From the NCBI GenBank assembly GCA_012845835.1, contig JABAKD010000025.1:22456923-22520922 (forward strand): a stretch of 64,000 nucleotides of DNA. The letters are read 5' to 3'. This document shows positions 55,436 through 64,000 of this stretch, piece by piece. A program made the translations under genes and the position numbers. The stretch is from Undaria pinnatifida (taxonomy: Eukaryota; Sar; Phaeophyceae; Laminariales; Alariaceae). The notes beneath the pieces were generated by a model. It made no database searches and had not been told where the DNA came from. It worked only from the letters and a program-made list of their open reading frames with translations. Within the stretch, counting starts at the first letter, position 1. Each line of letters begins with the position of its first letter.

Positions 55436-55996
55436 CAGGGATGTACATAACTTCATATTGAACATATTACGCACCCGTAATTACGGCAAATCGGGGATTG
55501 ACATTACGCACGCGTAATTACGGCTACCGTGCGGGGACAAAAGCCCCCCATCCCCGGGGGTTCCGTGTATAGCTGTGTTACGCTGTACCCAGGGGTTCCG
55601 TACGTAGCATTTGCTCTCTTGCTTCGCGTTCTCGCCGAGATGTGGTGTCTGGTAGTATGTTTGGATGTTTGATGTATGATACCCTACCGCCACAGCTGCA
55701 GCCCTGCAGCAACCGTTGGAGAGCATGTTGTATGTTGTATGTTGTATGGTACATAGCGCAGAGTACAGACTTCAGAAAAATCAAAAAGAAAAAAAGATCA
55801 TGCTCATTCTCCATTCTCCATGTCCTTACTCGGAGCGATCAAACCTCAACCCAGCTGCTTCAAACTTCAACCTTCTAAACCAAGTAGCACAAGAGACGCA
55901 CCGTAGAAATACGGAACATTACCGCGGAATATCCACATTACGCACGGCCCATCCACATTACCGGTAATTACCCGAAATGCGTAATGTACATCCCTG
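55436..55996. mobile_element. Non-autonomous hAT-type element (561 bp)
   Basis: Ends CAGGGATGTACAT are inverted and fit the hAT pattern. The flanking 8-mers CTATTTGA (55428-55435) and CTATTTCA (55997-56004) match at 7 of 8, the size of hAT target duplications. Sub-terminal ATTACGCA / CGTAATTACGG motifs recur several times near both ends and could be transposase-binding repeats. There is no coding region of note inside. Confidence 0.85.
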
Positions 55997-56030
55997 CTAT
56001 TTCATGACCCAAAATATGAGCCGAGATATA

Positions 56031-56093
56031 ACTCCCCCACCCCGGAGTCAAACTCCCCCACTCCGGAGTCAAGTTCCCCCACTCCGGAGTCAA
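56031..56093 (+). repeat. Three 21-bp tandem units
   Basis: AACTCCCCCACCCCGGAGTC-A repeated three times with one or two changes per unit. Each contains the near-palindrome ACTCCGGAGT. Confidence 0.9.
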
Positions 56094-57270
56094 GCCACAT
56101 TTTGTCCAACCAGTTCAGCTCTGGTTTAGTCCATACCCAGCTATTAACACCCGTTGGTATTACAGGGCACTTTGATTAGCAGAACATGTGCTTTTTCAAC
56201 TATTAATAACTATGCAAGCCAGCATTCATCATGCCTACCTACTCTCCCTGTTCAAATATATCAAGCATCCTGCCAGCTCGACCTCCAATTCATATCACAA
56301 GGAGTTCATCGCAAGACTGCGGCGGTGTTGGTGTCCCGCGGTAAATCCGCAAGCTGAAAAGAATATGTCACGTGGACGATCGATAGCTCTTTCCGCCCCA
56401 CCAGCTCAAAGATAAATATCTCAAATTTCCTTCTCAAACGCTCCAAAAAACAACAATTTTTTTGCTCGTTTACTACTGCTGTGCGTTCGTTCGTACATGA
56501 CGTGTGATCACCTGTGGATAGTATAAGCCTTATATCTATCTACCCTTCCCCCCTGATCACTCGGTTTTGTACGGTATTGGGGGGGGGAGGGGGGTGAACA
56601 CAATCCTATCATCCACTATTATTGCCCAGAAAATACGTAATTAGACTACGATTATCATACCTGGTACCACAGGTATGTATTAATGCAGGCATAACACCAG
56701 GCAGGGTTGAAAATTCAGTTGTGTGTTAAAACCGCAACCACTCTATCCGTCACCTCTCGTTGTTGCAACAAAAAAAATAAGCACGGATGCATTCGTATAT
56801 CATATATGTGAATTTCTCCCGGCCAACCAAAATTAATGTACCACCACAACCACGTACAAGGTGCCTTTTATCAAGGATGCGTATTTCTTCACCTGGAACC
56901 AAAAAAATTCCGGGAAACAGCCTTTTTCAGCTTTTCCTAAAAATTTCCCCTGTGCGTGCATGTTCGCGAAGCACGGTAGCAAACCGATATCGCACCAACG
57001 CCTGCATTGCGCTATGCAGCTCCCCGAAGGAGAAAAGAAAGAAGGGCGCACCTCCAGCTTGGAGACGTGCGCGCGCTACTCTGATAACACAAACAGGAAC
57101 CCTGAGCACCACACGTAAATTAAAATTAAACGCGCAATCTACGACACCCGGGCGCCTGCATACCGCCCCCTAGGTACGTGTAGCTAACAGCAACGAACAC
57201 TCTCCCGCGTTGCTGCGACGGTCTCAGTCCCCTTCCACTGACGCCTTCAAAATCACGGGCGGGTGGGTGG
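56094..57270. other. No gene seen
   Basis: Frames at 56787-57173 and nearby have no motif. A G/A tract lies at 56580-56596. TACCTGGTA occurs at 56658. If the retroelement to the right has split direct repeats, its last few hundred bases could extend into this stretch. Confidence 0.4.
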
Positions 57271-57505
57271 GAAATCAGCCAGTCTATCACACCTTGACCT
57301 TGTCTTGCTGACGATGCTTCTCTCTTCTCTGCGTGCTTCGCTTGCTAGTCAGCAACAAGACGAACTGATCCAAGGTTCCCTTTGCTATACCAGGACAAGT
57401 ACAAGTAACCACTCGCGTTGATCTCATTGGTCAACGTGCAGTAACCCCAAACTTCTTCCGTACATACAAAACCCCTATTTTTTCGTGCCTCGATAATAAT
57501 ACGCT
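57271..57505 (-). repeat. Left direct repeat of the YR retroelement
   Basis: Starts GAAATCAGCCAGTCTATCAC and ends CGATAATAATACGCT. It matches 63005-63242 with about ten differences, including the lengths of a T run and of an ATA run. Confidence 0.9.
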
Positions 57506-57838
57506 TTGTATTTTGCTTTCGAAGCTGTAACATATTATTGCGCACCCCCCGCTCGGAGCACGGGGGGGCGGAGAGAGGGGCAGGCCCCCGGGGCTGCTCC
57601 AACAGCAGCCCCACGCTATCGTCCGTAACCCTGAGTCAAGTTCCATCCCAACTGGCAATGTCGAGCTTTCGACGTCAGCCTCCAATAATGGTATTTAGCT
57701 CAGCTCACGGACGCATTGCGTCCCTCCCCTACCCCCTTTGCTGTACCCCTAGGATGCGCACGTCAAGATCCAACTTCTTTCTACCCGCTTGGCGCAAATG
57801 ATAAGGTTGCGTACCAGCTGAAGTAGTTACGTCGACTT
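57506..57838 (-). other. Non-coding 3' segment of the YR retroelement
   Basis: G/C-rich, with an inverted pair (CCCCCCGCTCGGAGCACGGG; GCCCCCGGGGC; GCTGCTCCAACAGCAGC) that could fold into hairpins. It lies between the recombinase stop codon and the left repeat, where a B1 repeat would be expected in Ngaro/PAT elements. Confidence 0.5.
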
Positions 57839-58996
57839 CTATCCCTCCAGCTTTGGAATGGGGTTAACTTGCCCCCAATCCGTACCCTGCCCCGGCTGGA
57901 TCCCATTACCCATCCCCTCCTGGGCCATTAAATTTGCTACCCGGCTGGCATCCTTCCCGTGGCTACGAACGTACGCCTTATAGGCATCAGACGCCCACCG
58001 GCCCTCACGTTGCAACGTCTCTGGGGAGGCACCCCCTGCTGATAAGTGAGTTGCGCCCCCAATCCTAAGGGAGTGCAAGGCGTACTCATCCGCCCGCACG
58101 CCCGCCAACGCAATCATTTCTCGCAGGGCTACCGTCGCTTGTTGTTTCGTCCACATGGACCATCTACCACCACGACTGCCGTACGCCACGAGGGGAGCCG
58201 ACGAAGGCAAAAACAAATAACAAGACATCAACTCGAGCATAAGATCGACAGCACCGCCACCGGCCCCCACGGGCCCTGGTGAACCCGCCCGAACGCGCGA
58301 AATAACCGCCCCTTTGCGCAACTGGTCGCCCTTAGACCCACGAAATCGAACCTCCACGCGGTCGGCTGTTGACCATTTCGCCACCCCCAACTGTACCCGA
58401 CCGCGAAAGAAAGCCACGTCTGCCCGCCGTAAACAATACGTTTCGTGGATGCGCGACCGGATTTCCGCGAATATTTCGGACGCGCGGGTCAAAAAACAAA
58501 ACGACGCACACAACGCAAGCCACAACACGCGTCCCCCATTACGCCAAGCAGGGATCAAAGTTTCGCTAGCAAGCAACATAGCCCACGACACTGGCCGACG
58601 CACGGTCGCCTGATTACCCACTTCGGCATGCGAGAGCGCCGCACCTTTGAGGGCGCTCGCGATGACGGGGCGGGTTGTGTCGAGCTCGAAACCGCGTGAA
58701 ATGCGATGAAAAAACTTGATGGCCGACAAATGGCTTTCAATAGTCGCCGACCGCAATTTCTTCGTAGCGAACGCGTATGCTACGTATTCGAACAAATGCC
58801 ACACGTTGGTCATATTGTCAATGCCGCGATCAAGAAAGACGGAAACACCAAAACGTACCCGAAAGTCTACCCATGCTCCAAAATGCCCCCAATAAGCTCG
58901 TTCAGTCGAGGCCGCAACGGCGTGCCGCACGGGTCCGAGGCCAACACCGAAGTACATAGAGAAATGCCGATGGTCCCCAGTTCCCGAACATGCCAC
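57839..58996 (-). CDS. Tyrosine recombinase of the YR retroelement
   Basis: 385 codons with no internal stop. It is thought to insert the circular cDNA by strand exchange through a covalent DNA-tyrosine bond. The catalytic signature is visible: Arg171 (FCFLTRASEI), a Lys near 222 in a GSKGD turn, His308-x2-Arg311 (HSLRIGGATH), Trp334 (GRWASDAY), and the nucleophile among Tyr339 and Tyr342 (AYKAYVR). The N-terminal ~130 residues (TERAYWGHFGAW...) look like the SAM-like DNA-binding core. Its 5' end overlaps the RNase H region by 130 bp in another frame, a compact arrangement common in these elements. The stop is TAG. Confidence 0.9.
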   Translation of the reverse strand: MACSGTGDHRHFSMYFGVGLGPVRHAVAASTERAYWGHFGAWVDFRVRFGVSVFLDRGIDNMTNVWHLFEYVAYAFATKKLRSATIESHLSAIKFFHRISRGFELDTTRPVIASALKGAALSHAEVGNQATVRRPVSWAMLLASETLIPAWRNGGRVLWLALCASFCFLTRASEIFAEIRSRIHETYCLRRADVAFFRGRVQLGVAKWSTADRVEVRFRGSKGDQLRKGAVISRVRAGSPGPVGAGGGAVDLMLELMSCYLFLPSSAPLVAYGSRGGRWSMWTKQQATVALREMIALAGVRADEYALHSLRIGGATHLSAGGASPETLQREGRWASDAYKAYVRSHGKDASRVANLMAQEGMGNGIQPGQGTDWGQVNPIPKLEG

Positions 58997-59337
58997 GGGA
59001 TGTTGGGACGAACGGCGCGCAAATTATCAAGAACGGAGCCGCGATCCCAGCGAGAGATACCGTCGGCGGCATCGTTGTGGATACCACGCACATGCGTGGC
59101 CTCGAAATGCCGTCCGGATGACCCTTCGAGAACGCCGAGGAGATGAATGAGGGCACCGGAACGCGGTTCCAGCCCCCCCCGACACCGCCGCACCCAATGC
59201 ACGGCGGCCTCGTTGTCTCCCCGCAACAAAGCACAATTTCCCGTCGCTGACGGTCGATCGGCACACGAAGACACTAATACAAAGGCCGACACAACCGTGC
59301 CTAAAAGTTCAAGCACATTGATAGATAAGTCGTCCAC
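58867..59337 (-). CDS. C-terminal half of the RNase H domain
   Basis: In the same frame as the RT-RNase H frame, after two TAG codons. Reads LSINVLELLGTVVSAF, LLRGDNEAAVHWVRR and THVRGIHNDAADGISR. The Glu of NVLELLG, the Asp of RGDNEAA and the Asn/Asp of HNDAADG are the expected RNase H catalytic positions, which together with the FSDAS aspartate upstream complete the site. The conservation shows the domain was functional until recently. Confidence 0.8.
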   Translation of the reverse strand: MDDLSINVLELLGTVVSAFVLVSSCADRPSATGNCALLRGDNEAAVHWVRRCRGGLEPRSGALIHLLGVLEGSSGRHFEATHVRGIHNDAADGISRWDRGSVLDNLRAVRPNIPWHVRELGTIGISLCTSVLASDPCGTPLRPRLNELIGGILEHG

Positions 59338-59379
59338 CCCGCGGACGGACTTACTCTAGCCGCAAAACCGTGACTGTTC

Positions 59380-60828
59380 CTAGGCTGTGAGATCATAGCG
59401 CCAGTAAACACCGGTTTCGAGACAATATCCCCCGACGGCGGTTTTGGATGCGTCCGAGAACAACGTACGTTGTGCCGGGCGCTCCAACAAATGGTACATC
59501 GGCGCCGACAGCACTCCGCCGTGCGCGTCCACCCCTTTGTCCACAAACCACCGCCAGAACTCGAGACCCGCATGGAACTCGGGCCCAAGGCCAACACGCC
59601 GCCCCGGATTGGCCATTTGGCCAGCGAAGTGATCACCGGCAGCGATGCGCGGCATCCCAACCGAAGCCAACAAACGATACACGAAGAAAGACCCGGGACG
59701 AACGGCAAACGAGATGTGCATGAGGAAGCCCGCCAACTGCGACACCTGCTTTCCTGAAGCATGGGTGCGAGTCGAGGGCCACTCCGCTAAAAGCAATCGC
59801 AGCTTGAGGCACTTACGTGGCGGTGCCGTCACCGTAAGCGCCTTTGTATTCACCAACCAGCCCAGCACTTCGAGACACGTGTCCCAGTTAGTGATTTTGC
59901 CAGCGGACAACAGAGGAGGGTCGGACGCGCCACGTACGCCCAACAAGCGAAAGTGGTCCGACGCCAATGACTGCACAGCCCGCATACAGCGACGACCGTC
60001 CGGCCACCACTGAACCTCGACAAGAATGCCATCGTCTACGTAGTACCGCAAGAACAAACGACTCCCGGCGTAGCCGCCGCTACCGGACACGGTTCGACAA
60101 TCGCGAGGGAGGGACGTCACTGAACCCCCCCGCGGCTGGGCAAGACGCACATGTTCGACGGTCGCCGCCCCTTGTGGGGAAACAGCCGCATTTTGAAACG
60201 TAGAGTGGGCGTGGGAATGTTCCAGCGCAGAAGCTATCAGCCCCCAGGCCCCGAGACTATTAAGCCACCCGAATTGCAAGCGAAGATCCACAACTACGTA
60301 TTCGCCCACCGCGTACCCAAACACTGGCGCCCCTACCGGGTCAACTAAGACTTGACGATAGGCGTCTTTCACGTCAACGCGGCAGAGGACGATTCTAGTT
60401 GTGGGACCGTGCAACTGCCGCAAAAACAACACCCGTAACAACACATCATGAAATACATGACCGAGCTCGCAGGAGGGGGCGGAGGAAAAATCGGTATCGT
60501 CGTTAACGATGGAGTGGCCGCCCTCGCGCGCAAACGTGAGGTCGTGGATGATGCAAAACTTAGGCTTAAGCACGACGGCCAATGGCGAAACACGTAAACC
60601 CGGAATATCGGAGGCGGGACTTAACTTGAACACCAAAGCCCGACCGTGCCCAACGTCAGCACATATTTTTTGGTGAACAGCAACGGCATGGGGGGCGACG
60701 CTCGGGTGGTTACCGTATGCAAGCACAGCAGCCAGATCACGCTCCCGCGCAACACACACCAGGGAGCCTGGTGCCAAAACGCAGAGCACTAGTGAACACG
60801 AGGGAAGTTCTTGACGGTACCAAACCAA
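59380..60828 (-). CDS. Reverse transcriptase with N-terminal half of RNase H
   Basis: About 480 codons. It copies element RNA into DNA. Motif A is VLCRVDVKDAYRQV (Asp152). The active-site box is FLRYYVDDGILVE (YVDD, ~263-266). The thumb region includes QLAGFLMHISFAVRPG. RNase H begins with LFSDASKTAVGGYC near residue 458 (catalytic Asp) and is cut by TAG at 59380-59382. The frame has no ATG near its start. It overlaps an Ala/Gly-rich frame at 61502-60789 by ~40 bp, so translation may begin by frameshift or reinitiation. Confidence 0.88.
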   Translation of the reverse strand: MVWYRQELPSCSLVLCVLAPGSLVCVARERDLAAVLAYGNHPSVAPHAVAVHQKICADVGHGRALVFKLSPASDIPGLRVSPLAVVLKPKFCIIHDLTFAREGGHSIVNDDTDFSSAPSCELGHVFHDVLLRVLFLRQLHGPTTRIVLCRVDVKDAYRQVLVDPVGAPVFGYAVGEYVVVDLRLQFGWLNSLGAWGLIASALEHSHAHSTFQNAAVSPQGAATVEHVRLAQPRGGSVTSLPRDCRTVSGSGGYAGSRLFLRYYVDDGILVEVQWWPDGRRCMRAVQSLASDHFRLLGVRGASDPPLLSAGKITNWDTCLEVLGWLVNTKALTVTAPPRKCLKLRLLLAEWPSTRTHASGKQVSQLAGFLMHISFAVRPGSFFVYRLLASVGMPRIAAGDHFAGQMANPGRRVGLGPEFHAGLEFWRWFVDKGVDAHGGVLSAPMYHLLERPAQRTLFSDASKTAVGGYCLETGVYWRYDLTA

Positions 60829-61502
60829 TGACGAACGATGTGACGATGAATATGGGGGGCAATGCGATCGGATCCGACAGCGGACGTAAAAAATTCAACA
60901 CTGCCGGCACAAGCATGCAAAAAAGACGACCCCGCACTGGCAACCACATCGAGATTCGCGGAACCTGTTGACGATACCGACCGCACTACGCTATCCTGCG
61001 CGACGCGCCAGGCCTCAACCACCGAATCCAACTGTGCGTGCGCGCGCTCGCCGTCGGTCAAGCCGTGTCCACACCCCCAGTCACAATCCGAACGTCGCAC
61101 ACGTTCGCTATGGCTAACTGTGTCTCCGCGCGCGACCGATAAGCCCGTTCCTACAATGCGCGCCGAAACTACCGTACACGCACGCGGGCGCTCCCCGTGG
61201 TCACCTCTATTCCCGAATATGACGGATCCCGGAGCAACGGGTACACGCTCTCGCCCAACGCCGCCTTCGCTCGCCAGCGCCTCCAACGCCCGCCCCCGCA
61301 ATCCGCCCGGGACTCCGCGGGCTGCGGGTACGGTCGGCGTTCCGTCAACGCCGACCGTCGACGCAACCCCCCCATCGACCGCCAACGTCGCCGTCGCGCC
61401 CCCCGAGGCTGGACACAACATGCGGCCGCCACTCTCAGTTGTTGACGCGGCCGCTACCTCCACCGGCGACGCCGCAGCTGCGCCCGCAAAGGTTGGCCCC
61501 AC
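60789..61502 (-). CDS. Ala/Gly/Val-rich frame between gag and RT
   Basis: 237 codons, low complexity at first (PVEVAAASTTESGGRML...), then more protein-like (GLTDGERAHAQLDSVVEAWR). Its last ~40 bp overlap the start of the RT frame. It may be the N-terminal extension of the pol protein, reached by a -1/+1 shift, or a second gag-side protein. No domain is recognised. Confidence 0.4.
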   Translation of the reverse strand: MGPTFAGAAAASPVEVAAASTTESGGRMLCPASGGATATLAVDGGVASTVGVDGTPTVPAARGVPGGLRGRALEALASEGGVGRERVPVAPGSVIFGNRGDHGERPRACTVVSARIVGTGLSVARGDTVSHSERVRRSDCDWGCGHGLTDGERAHAQLDSVVEAWRVAQDSVVRSVSSTGSANLDVVASAGSSFLHACAGSVEFFTSAVGSDRIAPHIHRHIVRHWFGTVKNFPRVH

Positions 61503-61523
61503 CTGGCGGCAGGGCCCATGACT

Positions 61524-62366
61524 TCATCCCGAACCAGAACCAGCGCCTCTACCCCCCTCGCCCCCCCTGTTGCCCCCCGCGGGGAGGACCGGCCGCAACG
61601 ACAACCCTCGCGACCCTCCGCCCGCCGCCACGCTTCCACCGCCTTCCTCCCTGCGAGCGGGTGGAGATGGCGATGATGCCGAGGCCGCGGGGGCCTCGTG
61701 CAGGAACTTACACGGAGACCAGTTGTTTTTACTGGTGCGCGCGAACATCCGGCACATCTGGGGGAGACTTGAGTTGGCCTTTCCCTTGGACCCGGGCGAC
61801 CCAGCAGGGGGAGCGGTTGCCTTCCGCTTGGTGGGCCTGTCTGCGCCGGAACCGATGCTGCTGAGTACGAGCCGGAGAACCTCCCCCCCGCCGCGGCAAA
61901 ATTCGAGAGTGCGTACGAAGGCGGGCATGAGTGGGGTTTCGAACGCCGTGCCAGCTGGGGGAGGGACAATAGCAGGGGAAGACCGCTGCGCAGCACGCAT
62001 GAGCTCACTCACCCACAAAGCGATGTCGCGGTTAACCATGTCACATAACACTGCATGCGCTTGTGGGACGGACAGCATGCTGTAATTGCTGAAGGTGTGA
62101 GCACGCAAGCCCATGACCGCCACCGTAAACGCGTCGCCGAGGGCGTTGACCCGCGCCAGACAGGGGAGATCGTCGGCGACCCCAGGCGAAAGACTTACAG
62201 AAAGAATCGCAACGACAGCCCATCTCAAGAGGTCGAGACGGTCAGCGACCATGAAGGAGTGCCCGATGGGCCCGTCCACACGGGGCCCATAAGCCCCGAC
62301 GTCAAAGGAACTGAAAGACCGAAGCTGGGACGCTACGTTGGCGATCACGTGGATGGCCTCCCCCAC
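61524..62366 (-). CDS. gag-like protein, C-terminal part with a CCCH-type knuckle
   Basis: 280 codons. A helical N-terminal half (FVGEAIHVIANVASQL..., RWAVVAILSV) leads to basic KRKATAPP and then CRMFARTSKNNWSPCKFLHE, a Cys/His cluster that could act as an RNA-binding zinc knuckle. It ends in Gly/Ser-rich sequence. The coding sense continues upstream in the frame of 62871-62380 after a one-base shift near two six-base homopolymer runs at 62392-62410, so the two frames are probably one gene. Confidence 0.6.
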   Translation of the reverse strand: MGEAIHVIANVASQLRSFSSFDVGAYGPRVDGPIGHSFMVADRLDLLRWAVVAILSVSLSPGVADDLPCLARVNALGDAFTVAVMGLRAHTFSNYSMLSVPQAHAVLCDMVNRDIALWVSELMRAAQRSSPAIVPPPAGTAFETPLMPAFVRTLEFCRGGGEVLRLVLSSIGSGADRPTKRKATAPPAGSPGSKGKANSSLPQMCRMFARTSKNNWSPCKFLHEAPAASASSPSPPARREEGGGSVAAGGGSRGLSLRPVLPAGGNRGGEGGRGAGSGSG

Positions 62367-62379
62367 AAACGACTGCAGG

Positions 62380-62871
62380 TCAGCGGGAGAGTCCCCCCAG
62401 GTTCGGGGGGATACGCCCGCGAGTAATCCACAGCTTCCTGGCTGTGTTTACCTTGTTCCAAGTGGTCAGTTTAGTGGCGAGTTGTGCTTTTTGGCGCTGC
62501 CGTTCCAGAGCGTCGCCGTCGTCTCGGGAGGCTACCCGACCGGAGTTGTTCTCCATGAACTGTCGAACCATGATGTCTAGATTAGCGACCTGATCAGTAC
62601 ATGCAGCCGCTGCTTCGCGGGAGGAAGAGGCGATTGCCGATAACTCGGCAAAATTGTCGTCGAGGCGCTTATGGACCCACGCGAATTCGGCTTCAACCTG
62701 TCGGGCCCAAGTGGCCCAGTCATCCGAAGGCAAGGCCGCACCGACCGGTTGCGCCCCGGAGGAGGACCCCGAGCCCGCGTGAGCTGCGGCGGCCCGGGCA
62801 CCCAGAGTATCCTCCGCCTTAGCGCTGGCGGCAGCAGGGGCCGCGGCACCCGGCGAATCACCCATCGTCAA
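62380..62871 (-). CDS. gag-like protein, N-terminal part
   Basis: Starts with ATG and an Ala-rich leader (MTMGDSPGAAAPAAASAKAE), then a long helix suited to a coiled coil (WARQVEAEFAWVHKRLDDNF, MVRQFMENNSG, ALERQRQKAQLATKL). It ends soon after the C/G homopolymer pair where the frame changes. It lies 134 bp downstream of the right direct repeat, as expected for the first gene of the element. Confidence 0.6.
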   Translation of the reverse strand: MTMGDSPGAAAPAAASAKAEDTLGARAAAAHAGSGSSSGAQPVGAALPSDDWATWARQVEAEFAWVHKRLDDNFAELSAIASSSREAAAACTDQVANLDIMVRQFMENNSGRVASRDDGDALERQRQKAQLATKLTTWNKVNTARKLWITRGRIPPNLGGLSR

Positions 62872-63004
62872 AGAGACAGCCCGCAGCGCTCGCCACAGCA
62901 GTAGTCACAGCGAATTATTACCACGGCAGTCAACACGGCAGTCCCAGCGAAGTGTCACAGCAGCAGCAGTCGCAGCAAAGCAAATCAGCCGGTCTATCAC
63001 ACCT

Positions 63005-63242
63005 GAAATCAGCCAGTCTATCACACCTTGACCTTGTCTTGCTGACGATACTTCTCTCTTCTCTGCGTGCTTCGCTTGCTAGTCAGCAACAAGACAAACT
63101 GGTCCAAGGTTCCCTTTGCTATGCCAGGACAAGTACAAGTAACCACCCGCGTTGATCTCATTGGTCAACGTGCAGTAACCCCAAACTTCTTCCGTACATA
63201 CGAAACCCTTTTTTGTTCGTGCCTCGATAATAATAATACGCT
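63005..63242 (-). repeat. Right direct repeat (5' end) of the YR retroelement
   Basis: Second copy of 57271-57505. A 24-bp near-duplicate of its outer end (AAATCAGCCGGTCTATCACA) lies immediately inside it at 62981-63004, a small tandem not present at the other copy. Confidence 0.9.
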
Positions 63243-63701
63243 ATTTCCTCTCATTCCAGGAAAAAAGGCGTCATTTTGGGGGAGGACAAAAATTATCACC
63301 CCCGGGTGGTCCATGCAATACATTAAGCACAAGTATACGATTCTTTCAGGCCTCTGGGAAGTCGTTTTCAATCATGTCCACTCCGCACAGTACTATTGGC
63401 AGGGCAGAATGCGAGTGCCTGAGTTATGTCAATCGGTTTCAGCTGATCTTTCACTTGTACATGTCCTCATTGGTTTTGTCCTGCAGCCGTCCATTGAACA
63501 TTGGAAAACCAGTACTACTCTGTAGTGCTGATAGCAATCCCTGATGTACAAGAATACTTTATGTTGCGAGGGAAATCAACAATAAAAAGATGCAAAGTAC
63601 AAAGCAGGACGCGAGCAGCCACAGCAGTGCACTGCTGCCTAAGTGTGTAGCGATCGCGACCGTATCCGCGACTGTAAACATAAACATGTGTTAAGGACTT
63701 T
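63243..63701. other. No gene seen
   Basis: Open plus frame to 63525 without motif. Nothing else is supportable. Confidence 0.4.
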
Positions 63702-63909
63702 AGTGGGGTATTAGTCCGTTTGACCACTTGCAAAAGGTTAACCAATAGCTTACCCAAACTAAGCCTTATAGTGGGGTATTAATCCGTTTGACCACCTGCA
63801 AAAGGTTAACCAATAGCTTACCCAAACTAAGCCTTATAGTGGGGTATTTGTCCGTTTGACCACTTGCAAAAGGTTAACTAATAGCTTACCCAAACTAAGC
63901 CTTATAACA
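63702..63909 (-). repeat. Three 68-bp tandem copies of TRIM LTR sequence
   Basis: Read on the minus strand, each unit runs from TATAAGGCTTAGTTTGGGTA to ..ATACCCCAC. Units start at 63702, 63770 and 63838, with the outermost keeping the LTR start TGTTATAAGG at 63909. The terminal CA of the LTR and the interior of the TRIM are absent. The units differ by only a few bases, so amplification is recent. Confidence 0.9.
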
Positions 63910-64000
63910 CATGGACGCCTCAACGAAACCCCAACGTCCCAGCTGCACCAGCGCCGAGTTCACCAGTTCCATTTGAATGATACCTCGCATGATTAGACGA

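Larger units (their letters stand above)
57271..63242 (-). mobile_element. Tyrosine-recombinase retroelement (DIRS/Ngaro/PAT type), nearly complete
   Basis: Minus-strand order gag (62871-61524), RT-RNase H (60828-58867), tyrosine recombinase (58996-57839). This combination defines YR retroelements, which insert by recombination rather than by an integrase. Direct repeats of ~236 bp lie at 63005-63242 and 57271-57505, with 334 bp between the recombinase stop and the left repeat. That layout suggests split direct repeats (Ngaro/PAT) more than the inverted ends of DIRS1, but the second repeat pair was not found. No target duplication is visible, as expected. Lesions are few (one gag frameshift, two in-frame TAG in RNase H), so the copy is young or only recently disabled. 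Confidence 0.85.

Noticed and set aside
59352-59382. Variant genetic code with TAG as sense codon
   Set aside because: The recombinase frame of the same element ends at TAG, and other disrupted frames include TGA and indels; simple decay explains the data.

Overview
The window looks like nuclear DNA of a eukaryote, most likely an alga or other protist with a repeat-rich genome. Evidence: GT-AG introns in protein-coding segments, several families of MITEs, SINE-like tRNA-derived repeats, LTR and tyrosine-recombinase retroelements, very long trinucleotide arrays and long G/C homopolymer tracts. There is no bacterial operon structure. I cannot name the species from the sequence. Host gene density is very low: only one intact cellular gene is clear, a single-exon short-chain dehydrogenase/reductase (34536-35432). 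A broken copy of it lies 5 kb downstream (40378-41276).

Layout. 1-3.6 kb: tandem duplication, old MITE, fragment of a miniature LTR element (TRIM). 3.6-8.3 kb: dispersed repeats, a 1.15-kb pogo/mariner-like non-autonomous element, and an LTR retrotransposon with two ~430-bp LTRs and only a gag remnant. 9.1-10.0 kb: a SINE-like repeat whose tail runs into a ~590-bp GAA array. 13.1-15.2, 23.4-24.4, 29.1-30.2, 32.5-33.1 and 44.3-44.8 kb: copies of one large family with poly-C (or poly-G) tracts, in both orientations. 16.9-25.1 kb: MITEs plus weak protein-coding segments of unknown function. 26.2-28.0 kb: cluster of a second tRNA-like SINE and an inverted-repeat element. 30.3-31.1 kb: a MITE and a complete TRIM with target-site duplication. 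33.5 and 42.5 kb: AAC and TAG arrays.

47.8-54.7 kb, minus strand: the most unusual locus. It is a multi-exon, transposase-like gene with, in order, a Cys4-type zinc segment, an aspartate-centred segment resembling the start of an RNase H-like (DDE) fold, a complete DEDDy 3'-5' exonuclease domain split across two exons, an RNase H-like C-terminal part and a Cys/His finger. It carries in-frame stops, a frameshift and a 268-bp MITE inserted with a clean 4-bp target duplication, so this copy is probably decaying.

55.4-56.0 kb: a hAT-type MITE with an 8-bp target duplication. 57.3-63.2 kb, minus strand: a nearly full-length tyrosine-recombinase retroelement (DIRS/Ngaro/PAT type) with gag, RT-RNase H and tyrosine recombinase, framed by ~236-bp direct repeats. 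63.7-63.9 kb: three 68-bp tandem copies of TRIM LTR sequence. Overall the window is mostly a mosaic of selfish elements inserted beside and into each other.
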